From: Ustilago trichophora | Lineage: Eukaryota; Basidiomycota; Ustilaginomycetes; Ustilaginales; Ustilaginaceae | Assembly: GCA_900323505.1 (NCBI GenBank) | Contig: OOIN01000006.1 | Span: 1,116,001 to 1,180,000, forward strand | DNA: 64,000 nucleotides | Direction: 5' to 3' | Shown here: piece by piece, positions 1-8,733 of the stretch | Layout: every line of letters begins with the position of its first letter | How positions within the stretch are numbered: the first letter of the stretch is position 1 | Position numbers and translations under genes: made by a program | The notes under the pieces: generated by a model | Told to the model about the DNA's origin: nothing | The model's database searches: none | The model's input: only the letters and a program-made list of their open reading frames with translations

Positions 1-662
1 CGGTAGCGGGTGAAGATGCTTCCTGCAAGGGTGGCAACACCGACGTAGAGAAGCCCGGGAGTCAAAGGCTCAGAGTCGGGGATGAGAGACTTGACCTCGC
101 CTTCGATGGATCGCTCGACAGAGATCCAACGATCAACGAGAGAGCGGACAGAGGTGCGCGTGTCGGTGGTCAGGTGAGACACGGCACGGCGTGCAGAGCC
201 GATCTGACGCTCCAATTCGGTCTGGACGGGGACAACCTCGACTTTGGGATCTGGCTGAGGGTAGATCGAGAGCTGTTGGTTGGGCACGACGGAGAGCACA
301 GTGGTGCAGAATTGTGTCAAGGTCGTGTAGGCCATGGATTTCGTATGTGATAAGATGAAGGGTCAGCATAGGCTCAGCGGCTATATCTTGAGCTGCAGAA
401 GCTGATAAGGTGTTGGCGAGACTTACCTTGGAAACACCGCTCGAGCTGGCCTCTTCATTGTGAACGGGCTTGGACAGGAGAACCGAGGATGTCCCTGCGA
501 CCATGACACCAGCTGCCAACTTGGCAGAAGCCGAACGCGCCTACAAAAGCACCACAAGCCCCATTCGATGCACGATCGACAACAGACCAAAAAGCGTCAG
601 CCACTTTCGTCTCTCTAACAAGCCCACCGTCGAGCGTAGGTACCTACCGAAGCAGCAATCAT
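1..662 (-). CDS. MICOS complex subunit of the Mic26/Mic27 (apolipoprotein O) family, partial
   Basis: Three exons can be modelled: 662-648, 540-427 and 272 to the left edge, where the gene is cut. Exon 1 carries only five codons (MIAAS). All joins are phase 0, with donors GTAGGT and GTAAGT and a CTGAC branch-like site in each intron. The visible protein has an N-terminal hydrophobic Ala/Gly/Val segment (about residues 12-26). It continues with LSIYPQPDPKVEVVPVQTEL, then a charged helix with repeated arginines and serines, and ends in a hydrophobic glycine-rich segment near PGLLYVGVATLAGSIF. This order matches fungal Mic26/Mic27, inner-membrane proteins that help shape cristae junctions. The family call is from remembered motifs. 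The exon 3 acceptor is inferred, because the upstream reading frame carries a TGA just before the alternative ATG near 333. The rest of the glycine-rich membrane domain lies outside the window. Confidence 0.72.
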
Positions 663-1601
663 TGTCGACCTGCGATTGTATATGTGTGATGTCCGGATCG
701 GTGATTCTAGAGAGCAAGTCCTTCCGTTGCAGCGATAGTGTCTCGTGGCAAGCTGCTCGTCGTCGTCGTCGATGTGTGCGGCGCAAAGTCGAAGGAATAG
801 ACGATGGTGAAGGATGAGATTGTATGGAGCGGGAAGAAGTCGGTGCAACAACGATCGCAGATCAACGATCTTCGCGAGTGTGCGGTTGCGTGCCTGTCTC
901 TCGCATTTGTGGAGTGTTCGCCAATTTCGGAAGAGTCAGGGCTTCAACCTGCCAAATGGGCGATGACGCTGTGCACGTGACAGCATGTGAATTTTTATCC
1001 CATTTTGTGGCGATTCGCGATGTAACAATCTGGCATTGCTTGACAGACGTACTCTTCTCGCTTTCTCTCAGCTCCCAAGTCGATCATTATACCCTTGTCG
1101 TCTGTCTTGCGTGCCATACAAAGGTAGCAGACGCGATAGACATTGAGATTGCGCAAGTGAAATACAACGAACGCCTAGCTTGGGTTGCAAATCAACAGGA
1201 TGAGCGTGCACGAGAAAAAGCCCTTGCTCAAGAAGAAGTGAATCATCAAAGTAAGCGCCCCCAGCGAAAGCGACTTAAGAGCTTCGAGTCTCGTTGGAGT
1301 TAGATAGGGATCCTTGATCAAGCCAAATAGTGAAACTATGAAGGAATGGGCGAAAGGCGGTTGCTCCCCAGCCAGAGCCGTAAAAAGCAAGTCAAATACC
1401 AGACACAGACAAGCCTCGATGAGAAGCAAGAAGAGAAGCTATGGGTGAAGGGATTGGGATTAGAGGTTGCGATGATGGGGGAAAAAGGACAAAACAAACG
1501 GAAAGGGATTGTTCATTGAAAGCGAAGCCACTCCTACTAAGCTAAGAAGCCAAATGGGCAGTGAGTTGCAAGAACCATCAGGACAATGCGATGCGAGATG
1601 C
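663..1601. other. Intergenic region between the MICOS gene and the hydrophobin 3' end
   Basis: This stretch should hold the MICOS gene promoter and the hydrophobin 3' UTR. The only coding-like part is a plus-strand open frame ending at 1303 (see the separate entry). No TATA box, RNA gene or repeat was recognised. Confidence 0.4.
1118..1303 (+). CDS. Weak candidate exon of an unknown small protein
   Basis: The last ~60 codons of a plus-strand open frame ending in TAG at 1301-1303 read as a charged, alanine/glutamate-rich helix (for example AQVKYNERLAWVANQQDERA). This is more protein-like than neighbouring random frames. A GTAAGC at about 1251 could be a splice donor, and several AG acceptors precede the stretch. 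No start codon, homologue or clear gene model could be fixed, and it may be a chance open frame. No function is proposed. Confidence 0.15.
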   Translation, partial: TKVADAIDIEIAQVKYNERLAWVANQQDERAREKALAQEEVNHQSKRPQRKRLKSFESRWS

Positions 1602-2047
1602 TTAGTTGATGGAGACGGGGGTGCACGAGGTCTGGATAAGACCGTTGTTGGCACTGCCCTCACAGCAGACTGCGGTGTTCTTGCAGATGTTCTGGATTGG
1701 GACGGCACCACCGAGGACACCGACGGGGATCTGCTGGCAGTCGAGGCCGATGGCGCCGTCGAGGATCTCGTTGAAGGCAAGGCCGAGACCGGCAAGGGCG
1801 TCCTGGGCCTGCTTACCCTGCTTCTGCTCGTGTGAAAGTGAGAGGGATAGGAAAGTCGTGTCAGATCGCTGATCAGCTAGACAACTGATTGAGCAGAGAA
1901 GCTGTGGTGAATACTTACAACCTGCGAACAGCACTGGGCGGTACCAGTGGAGCACTGGCCGTTACCGTTGTTCTCGGAGCCGGTGGGCATGGCCGAGGCG
2001 ACGGCGGCGAGGGTGGCGACAGCGGCGAAGATGGTCTTGAACTGCAT
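1602..2047 (-). CDS. Class I hydrophobin (116 aa, one intron)
   Basis: Exons are 2047-1919 and 1823-1602. The intron (1918-1824) has a GTAAGT donor and an ACGAGCAG acceptor, and splicing keeps the frame (…CCSQV / KQGKQ…). The protein starts MQFKTIFAAVATLAAVASA, a typical signal peptide. The mature part carries the eight-cysteine hydrophobin pattern: C-x6-CC-x31-C-x17-C-x5-CC-x12-C. This spacing fits class I, the rodlet-forming type, because class II has a fixed shorter pattern. Hydrophobins are secreted and self-assemble at the hyphal surface, making aerial hyphae water-repellent. A TATA box lies about 145 nt upstream, and the leader is a run of short purine-rich repeats, fitting a strongly transcribed single gene. 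It may correspond to the Hum2-type hydrophobin of Ustilago, but I cannot verify orthology. Confidence 0.93.
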
Positions 2048-2084
2048 TTTGAAGAGAGTTGTTTGGGAAAGCTGAAGAGCTAAA

Positions 2085-2140
2085 GAGTGTGGAAGAGTGT
2101 GGAAGAGTGTAAGAGAGTGGAGTGGAGTGGAGTGGATGAG
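2085..2140. repeat. Short tandem purine-rich repeats in the hydrophobin leader
   Basis: Imperfect tandem copies of AGAGTGTGGA and then of GGAGT lie just upstream of the hydrophobin start codon. On the transcribed strand they form a CT-rich leader. Confidence 0.7.
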
Positions 2141-2187
2141 TGGATTGATGATGAAAAGGAGATGAAGAAGACGCCATTTGTCCCGCT

Positions 2188-2196
2188 CTATATACC
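2188..2196 (-). promoter_or_regulatory. TATA box of the hydrophobin gene
   Basis: The minus strand reads GGTATATAG here, about 145 nt upstream of the hydrophobin ATG. The position leaves room for a leader of about 100 nt. Confidence 0.55.
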
Positions 2197-3360
2197 TTTC
2201 GAGAGGACCAGGATGGAGCTCGTAATAGGGCAGTCCGTATAGCGTGCCAGAGTGCAAGCGGGAGGGCCTCTGGGATGCCCTCGCTACACTGGTTGTCGCT
2301 GTACGACTTGCTGCGACCGATACACAGCAAACTGAGACCTCTGGTGTCAGGCGCTTTCCTCAACACCAAAACAACATGAAGCGCTTCCCAAGCCATGGAG
2401 TAAGAGGCATCTTACCAGTATAGCCTCGTCAGTCCAGAGTGCCAAGCTGGACAGCTCCGCTTCGACCAAACACGGCGGAACGAGCAAAGAGGAGGGCCAA
2501 AACAAGCACCACTTCCGGCGAAAAACATGCATATCGACAGAGCCAAGCGAGCCAGCAGAGAGGCAGGCTCGAATGTTTTGACAGCGCTCGCAAATGTCAA
2601 GACCAGAATCATAGTGATAGACAGGCACGACCGAAAGAAGAGTTGGAACGGATTCGGTCAAGGATGGCCGCAGACGGAAAAGGGGCGGTAAGCATTTGGC
2701 TTGGGAAGCAAGGAATGAAGCGGAAGAGGTTGATGCAGAATCGTCTTTGAGAGCGCATAAGCGAGGGTGTAAGGTGATGATGGCTGTTGCGCGGTGGAAG
2801 TGGAAAGGTGATGCAGCTCACCGGTTACGTTCTTTGACAAGCTAGTCGGGAGCGACTTGTGCATGGCGGAGGATGTGCGGCGGCGGCAAGGATGTCAAAG
2901 CAAGCAGTATGCATGCTCGTTCGTGTCAACAATGCAAACCTAAAGCGATGTGCGAGAGTGGGGTGACATATTGCAGACGCAGACGCAGATGCAGACTGAG
3001 ATGGCTGGTAGGAGAGGAGGGGGGAAAACAAAGGTGGCTTGTTGTGACAGGAGGCGATTTTCGAGGCAAACCATCTGTAGGGATCAAGTGTCCCGGCTCC
3101 AACGTCTGCAAATTCCCGAGGGGACAGGGCTGAGGGCGGCTGCATAGTCTGACAGCATCGGTCAGAGAAGATGGATTCGAGGAACGCAAAGTGCCTGCCT
3201 GCCAGTCGGTAGCTTTCATTGTTTGCGTCGTGTACGAGCCAAGTATATGCACAAGGACGAGCATGGGCATCAGCTACGTACGCGCACAGATGCAAATGCT
3301 GTACACCCTTGCCGCCTGCTGTGTGGCCCCTCGCCGCCCGTTGACGCGCCAACGCCATGC

Positions 3361-3413
3361 CTGAATTTGATTTCTCGGAGAAATTCAGCCAGCCAGCCAG
3401 CCAGTCAGCCAGC
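3361..3413. repeat. Small inverted repeat followed by a (CAGC)n run
   Basis: CTGAATTT at 3361-3368 is mirrored by AAATTCAG at 3381-3388, which could form an 8-bp stem. A tandem CAGC/CAGT run continues to 3413. No function is assigned. Confidence 0.5.
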
Positions 3414-4251
3414 AAGGCGCTTGTGCGAGCCATGTCTCGCCAACACACAACGCAAAACAACCGCAATCTCAGAATAGATCACACCCGCAGACAAGTTGGA
3501 AGTGTGTCGAGTCTCTGCTGCAAGCCAAAAGGCTGTCCTGTAAGCTGTTATGTCCGTTTTTGTTGTGCATGGAATATGCACAACCGACAGCAATACTCCG
3601 CAAAAAAAACAGCCTTTCGGCTCTGCACGCGCCTGTTGTACCTCTGTACAGTCACGAAATGTGCTTGGCGATGCACTGTTCAGACACCGATTCCACTTCC
3701 TCATCACAGCAAGCGCCTAGCCTCAAGCCTGAGTGTGCTGACGGAACGGGTGTGAGGAGTTGGGTAGAAGCTCGACAGATGCGGAGTGCATACACAGCCA
3801 CGAGCCGACGATTAGGCGCTAAAGGTCGGTCCGAAAGAGTCAGAACAGTCAGCAAAAGCAAGCGGAATCATCTCATCGATGTTTTTGTTGTTGTACTTTT
3901 CTCGGGACCAGTGCCATGCCAAATGGAAACTTGTGGTTCGATTTTGGTCGCCCTGGTTTTCCAGAGAGTCACTGTGTGGTAAGTTTGATGACCGAGACAA
4001 CCGGATCAAGAGAAGGTGAAACGTTGATATCGATGACTCGAAGCCTACTACACCCACGCAAAAAAAGAAAGCCTGGCGCAGACAAGGCGTGTCTTGGAGC
4101 ATGGGAAACCCACGCTTTGTGGCTGAACTTGAATGGGATGGAACCCCAAGATCGACATACATCTAAGAAGCTCTTTGGTGAGATCAGAGTGCATTCCTCT
4201 CTTGTTTGGCTGTCTTTCCGAACGAGAGCTCGGATATTCCTCTTTCCTTGA

Positions 4252-4596
4252 CTAAAATTCTGAGGACCAACCATGAATGCGGCCAACCCTTTTGCACCGC
4301 GGGAAGGCCTTTTGAAGAGGGAGAGACATGTCTTCGTCGGCAGCGATCCTGTAAAGCTCACCCGTCGATCTCTGCCGAAAGTTTGAGATAAGGAGAGAAC
4401 CTTCCGCATCGAACGTTTCTTGCCAGAAAGTAAATACGCATTCCTTGCCGTCGTAACTGATCACTTTGACCGAAACGGCCGATCCATCGGTGTAGAGTCC
4501 ACTGGCACTGGAGAAAAAAAAAGGACTGGAGGACATGGGGAGTGAATGTGACAAGAAAGCTTCTTTTTCTCGGCTGTCTGATATTTTGGGAATCAT
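4252..4596 (-). CDS. Candidate orphan protein, 114 aa, or last exon of a larger gene
   Basis: An ATG-initiated frame (4596) runs to TAG at 4252. Residues from about 32 onward read like a folded globular protein: alternating beta-type segments such as SAVSVKVISYDGKECVFTFW, mixed composition and no low complexity. The N-terminal 30 codons look less protein-like. A polypyrimidine tract ending in CTCCAG at about 4510 lies just before the good part and would serve well as a splice acceptor, so the true model may be the 3' exon of a spliced gene whose 5' part I could not place. There is no signal peptide in the unspliced frame and I recognise no family. It could also be a decaying gene or chance. 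Confidence 0.3.
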   Translation of the reverse strand: MIPKISDSREKEAFLSHSLPMSSSPFFFSSASGLYTDGSAVSVKVISYDGKECVFTFWQETFDAEGSLLISNFRQRSTGELYRIAADEDMSLPLQKAFPRCKRVGRIHGWSSEF

Positions 4597-4976
4597 CGGC
4601 GATCAACGTTGCCAGCCGACGCGCAGCAAGCTTCTATTCGCAGCCGCAGCAAGCAAGGAAGAGAAAGGAGGCGTAGAAGGAGGGAGGTGATGATGGAGAA
4701 AGGCTGCAGCCAAGACTTGCATGCATCCTAAGGAACGCCGCAGTGTCCCGACGCCCTAAACAACACTCTATGAAGGCTGTTTTCCGCGCACAGGCGTGCG
4801 AGTAGCGACCGAAAGGAAGAGGGAAAGGAAGGGTTTGCAAACGTTGTGGAATGTGAGCTACTTCGTGGGATTGTTTCGGAACGGATCGACATTTTTTCAG
4901 AGAAAGAGGAAATGCTTTAAGCGAGCCAGAGAGCGGGGAGAGATGCGTTTTTTTTGTTTTTTTTTAAAGAAAATCG

Positions 4977-5003
4977 AAAATGCAAAATGCAAAATGCAAA
5001 ATG
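4977..5003. repeat. Tandem AAAATGC repeat
   Basis: About four 7-nt copies of AAAATGC occur in a row in noncoding DNA. Confidence 0.7.
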
Positions 5004-6134
5004 TGAACAGGCAGTCTGACCACATGTCAAGATGTGCATCTCGCATGTCCTCTGCTGCTCCGTGCTTGACTGGCGCAATGCCACGATTTCCCATTCCCTT
5101 TTGCCTTGCTGTGACAGCAGCCAACAAACGAGACACAAACCTTTTTTGAGTTTTCCTTTTTTTTTGAGGCTTGGAATGTGAACTACATCCCTCATCAGTT
5201 GCAGCATCAACTCTGTATCACAGCTTTTTGTTCGTTACGATCCCCACACAGTTGTGGATATGCACTCAAGTCAGCACTGACGGTCGGTCCGATGCATCGG
5301 TACTTGCGCTTCGCTTCGCTAGAATCACAAAGACACACATAGAGGTTCCTGCACCCCCTCAAACCCACCCGTCCGCCCAGCGCGCCCTTCTCCTCCGCCA
5401 TCGAATGGAAAAACTCTCCGCGCAGATCTCTCCATCCGTCACAAACTTTGTGGTGGTGAGGAGGAAGTCGCAGGAGTACAGCACACATGCGACGAGTGCA
5501 TGGGTGTAGGTGTGTGTGTGAGCAGGTGTCTGATCCTGACCGACGGGAAAGTTGGCTCGCAGTTTGGGCGCTCCAAATCTGCACACGCCTTACCACTCGT
5601 ATCGGCATGCCAGACCGTGTTTCAGACATGTGATCTTGCTTCCTCTCCTTCACCCTCTATCTCTGTGCAACTTGATCGTCTGTCCCACCCTCACGCGCTC
5701 CGCTGGCGCTAGTACCTACAATGCCTCTCGCTAGCCTTGCCGCAGGCTTCCTTAGTACTCACCGAGGGCACGTGTATTGGAGGTCTCATCCATCGCGTCG
5801 ATTGCACGTGCCGTCCCTCAATCTCCTCAGTCCAACCACAACATTGGGCGAGGGTTCGAAGTTGAGCAAACCCGAGATCCGAACCTCTCATCTCTCAACA
5901 CCAACACGGCGGTGCAACCCCTTTCCCATTTGCCATCAATACGCCTTCAAGCTCAACAAGGATGTACTCCCTTCGAATCGTCGCCAACTTTACACGACCT
6001 CTGAGAACAGTCCACACGGAAAGGGGATACGGGAAAAAGTCTACTGCAGTGTCACTGTCGCATTACGGTAGTGTTCAATGTGGCAGCGTTGCAGGTCATT
6101 TTTGGAAGGAGGATCGAAGGAAGAGAGGGCGCAC

Positions 6135-7652
6135 TTAGGCGGTCGACTCCTCGACCTTGACGACCTTGCGAGCGCCAGAGCCGCGGACCTTGCGGGCAGG
6201 GGGCTGCGAGCGGCCACGCTGCGAGCGGAGGAGAGCAGAGGCACGGACAACGGCGGCTGTTAATACAAAAAGGGTTTGATGGTCGAGAGAAGTGTCAGTA
6301 AGCTGTGTCTTGTGTCCAAGATCCAGTATCGTTGCTATCCAACTCCTTGCTCTGCTCTTTCCGACAGGATCCCAGCCCTAGAGTCCAGCGATCCGACCCG
6401 GCAATGATTGGCATCGAACAAGGTGGTAATCGTTGTCTAGAATGATGTACGTCGAGCAGTCGCACCGCTCTCAAGAGGAGCGACACAACATTGGTGAGCC
6501 AGCAGAGTCCGTTTGAGAACTGCAGAGCCCCACGAGAAGTAACGCAAAGCGCTACTCCGCCCAGACGCTTTGTTGGTCGATATTGCATCGCTATTACGCC
6601 CGACCCTTCAAGGAGACAATCATTTACGATTTCCGGGGGGTTCTAGCGCAATGCATTGGTCCAGCCGAACCATTTTTTCGTCCGAGCTTTTTCTTTCCCC
6701 ATGCAGATTACCTGTTCTTTCAATCTGGTCTAGTAGTCCATCTGTCCCTTCCCGAAATGCTGCCAACGATGTTGGAGAATGATGATGGAAACCTACCCTT
6801 GGTCAAGTCAGCACGGTAGCCCTTCTTGGCGACGACGTTGGAGACGACACCGGCGGCACGGCGTCCACCACCCTTCTTGATGGTGGTTGCGTTCTTGGTG
6901 GCCTTGATGGCGGAGGGAGCCTTCTTGGAGTTCTTGGTGGTAAGAACGATACCCTTGCCAGACTTGGCGGCCTCGATGCCGACAGCCTTGGTGTTGACGA
7001 CACCAGAGTACTGTTGTTGTGCAAAAGTGGCGGTGGGGCGATAGCAAAGTTGAAGCAGTGGTCAGCGTCGATGTTTTGGAATAGTCACAGATGGTGATGG
7101 ATGGCCTGAAGCATTCAGCGAATGTCGGCGCACGAGCCATGGCAAGTGTTGGTCGTGTCGGTATACCGGTAAGATGGTCGGGCGCGGGACGCTGTTGCTC
7201 CTTGGCGGTGATGCCGGTGATTGATGACGACCAAAGCATGATCCTGCATGATGAGATGAGCAGCGTCTACAGCTAAAGATGTCGGCAATGCGCGGTCCCT
7301 TCGACCGTCCACCGATGCGATGTGCAGCGTACCACCGTGTCCACTCTCCCGTGTGGAGTGCATGGCCATACGAGCATGTGGATAGGCCCGTGCGTCCTAA
7401 TCTTGTGTGTCTCTAGGTTCGGCTGATGTACGGTTGTCGCTATTGGAGAGCCATGTGGATTTTGTGATATGCTCCAGGTCGATCACTGTGATGCCTGTGT
7501 TGCCAGTGAAGGTGAAATCATCTTACCTTGTAGCTGTGGAGCTGGGTGAGGTTGCGGGGCTCGCGGGAGAAGATGCGGCCAAGACCCTTCTGCTTGACAA
7601 TGAAGCTGGAGTTGTTGCGGACGAGAAGCCACTGGAGATCCTGGGAAGCCAT
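6135..7652 (-). CDS. RPL28: 60S ribosomal protein eL28 (153 aa, two introns)
   Basis: Exons are 7652-7527, 7010-6797 and 6256-6135. The donors are GTAAGA and GTAGGT and the acceptors are AACAG and TAACAG; the frame is kept throughout (phases 0 and 1). The protein begins MASQDLQWLLVRNNSSFIVK, the conserved N-terminus of eukaryotic eL28. It continues through the RIFSREPRNLTQLHSYKYSG region and a basic lysine/arginine-rich middle, and ends …KVVKVEESTA. Length is normal for the family (about 130-155 aa). eL28 is a structural component of the cytosolic large ribosomal subunit and is absent from Saccharomyces cerevisiae but present in many other fungi, plants and animals. Both introns exceed 500 nt, much longer than others in this window, which is common in ribosomal protein genes carrying regulatory elements or intronic RNAs; no C/D-box signature was found on the transcribed strand. 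Confidence 0.95.
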
Positions 7653-8733
7653 TTTGTCGATATGTGTCTTTAAGATGTTGATAAAGATGTGATGATGGTG
7701 TTTCTAAGCCAGCGAAATTTGGTGTCCTCCCTCGTCGTCTGAACCTGTGCTGTCATCTTTCTTCGCATGCTGTGCAGGCTGCCAGATCGGCGCACTCTGG
7801 TCGATTTAGACCAAAAATTAGGCAAAGTGTAGGCCCCGATCTTGTGTGTCGCGTTGGCTTGTGATCGATGAATGCAGCTGTCGGACCCGAGTAAAATTGA
7901 CTTCGGCCGAGCTGGAACCAAGGCAAAATCGTGAAAATGGATTCCCGATCTGGTAGACTCTCCCGATGTATTGTCCTACTACTGTTGCCCGACCTTTGAG
8001 GGTCTCGTCAGATCCGGCAATAGACTCGGTCGGCTTGAAGTAAAGAACCCCCTGCAATCAACTGCATCGGTCGGTTTCTTGTTGTACCGGTGGGCAAGAT
8101 GGACCGCTGCTTCTTGGATTTCGAGACCATCTTTTCTTGCTCTTTTTTTCTTGGAGACCGTGAATAAATTCAGCCAAAGATGATGCCCTCAGAGAGCCTC
8201 TGCGAAGTGTGATCAGTCGCTAACTGACTCGAAGCAGTTGTTGACATGCGAATACAGCGCTCGACATTGCAAAACGCATCACGGCCATGGCTTGTGGTGT
8301 GTTCGATGAGTGACGAGTGATGCTGGCTCGAGCTGATAGGTGATGGTGTCAACCGATATCCCGATGCGCGAACAGACATATTTACATCGGCTGATTTAGT
8401 GGCGAGCTGCAGGGTGAGGCTGAGTTGCATTTCTTTATTCACGTCCGACGCGTTGATTGGGCACTTTGCCAGTCACTAAATGTACTGTACAGTATACAGT
8501 AGAGCTGCTGAGCATTGGCCATCAACCACACTACACCTTGTTCAACAACTCCTGTATATCTCCATTGTCATCCTACACACCACCACGACACCAACATCGC
8601 CTCCATACGCAGTCACACCCACTCGTTCGACTCAAAACCACTCACTCGCTCTCCATCGACAACGTCAGTGACCTCATTGACCATCACGCCTTCACTGTCG
8701 AGCCTTGCACACTCGACCTCCACCTCCCAGTTT
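7653..8733. promoter_or_regulatory. Shared divergent promoter region of eL28 and the Ufo1-like gene
   Basis: This 1.08-kb stretch separates two divergently transcribed start codons. Close to the plus-strand gene, 8481-8500 holds a TGTACTGTACAGTATACAGT palindrome-like motif that recurs elsewhere in the window. The last ~200 nt are CA/CT-rich, as is typical of a fungal 5' leader; they are open in the gene's frame but contain no in-frame ATG before 8734. Confidence 0.5.

Larger units (their letters stand above)
2200..6134. other. Gene-poor 4-kb stretch between the hydrophobin promoter and the eL28 3' end
   Basis: No gene of a known family was recognised on either strand. Open frames here are short and low in complexity, apart from the weak candidate at 4252-4596. 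Small repeats are present, such as tandem CAGC at 3386-3413 and AAAATGC copies at 4977-5003. It probably contains distal hydrophobin promoter sequence; the rest is unassigned. Confidence 0.45.

Noticed and set aside
2825..3466. 213-codon minus-strand open frame in the gene-poor stretch
   Set aside because: Composition is erratic, no family motif is present, no in-frame gene structure can be built, and overlapping frames on both strands are equally open.
7011..7526. Possible C/D-box snoRNA in eL28 intron 1
   Set aside because: ATGATGAG occurs at about 7249-7256 but on the strand opposite to the host transcript, with no suitably placed D box on the transcribed strand.
8622..8640. GTTCGACTC resembling a tRNA B box
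   Set aside because: It lies in the leader of a protein gene, with no matching A box, acceptor stem or anticodon arm nearby.
8515..8733. Upstream extension of the Ufo1-like frame
   Set aside because: It has no ATG before 8734 and encodes a CA/CT-rich His/Ser/Thr peptide typical of a translated leader. The same reasoning removed non-ATG extensions of the PEX11-like, FIT, regulator, LrgAB-like, Wbp1 and Kin4-like genes.
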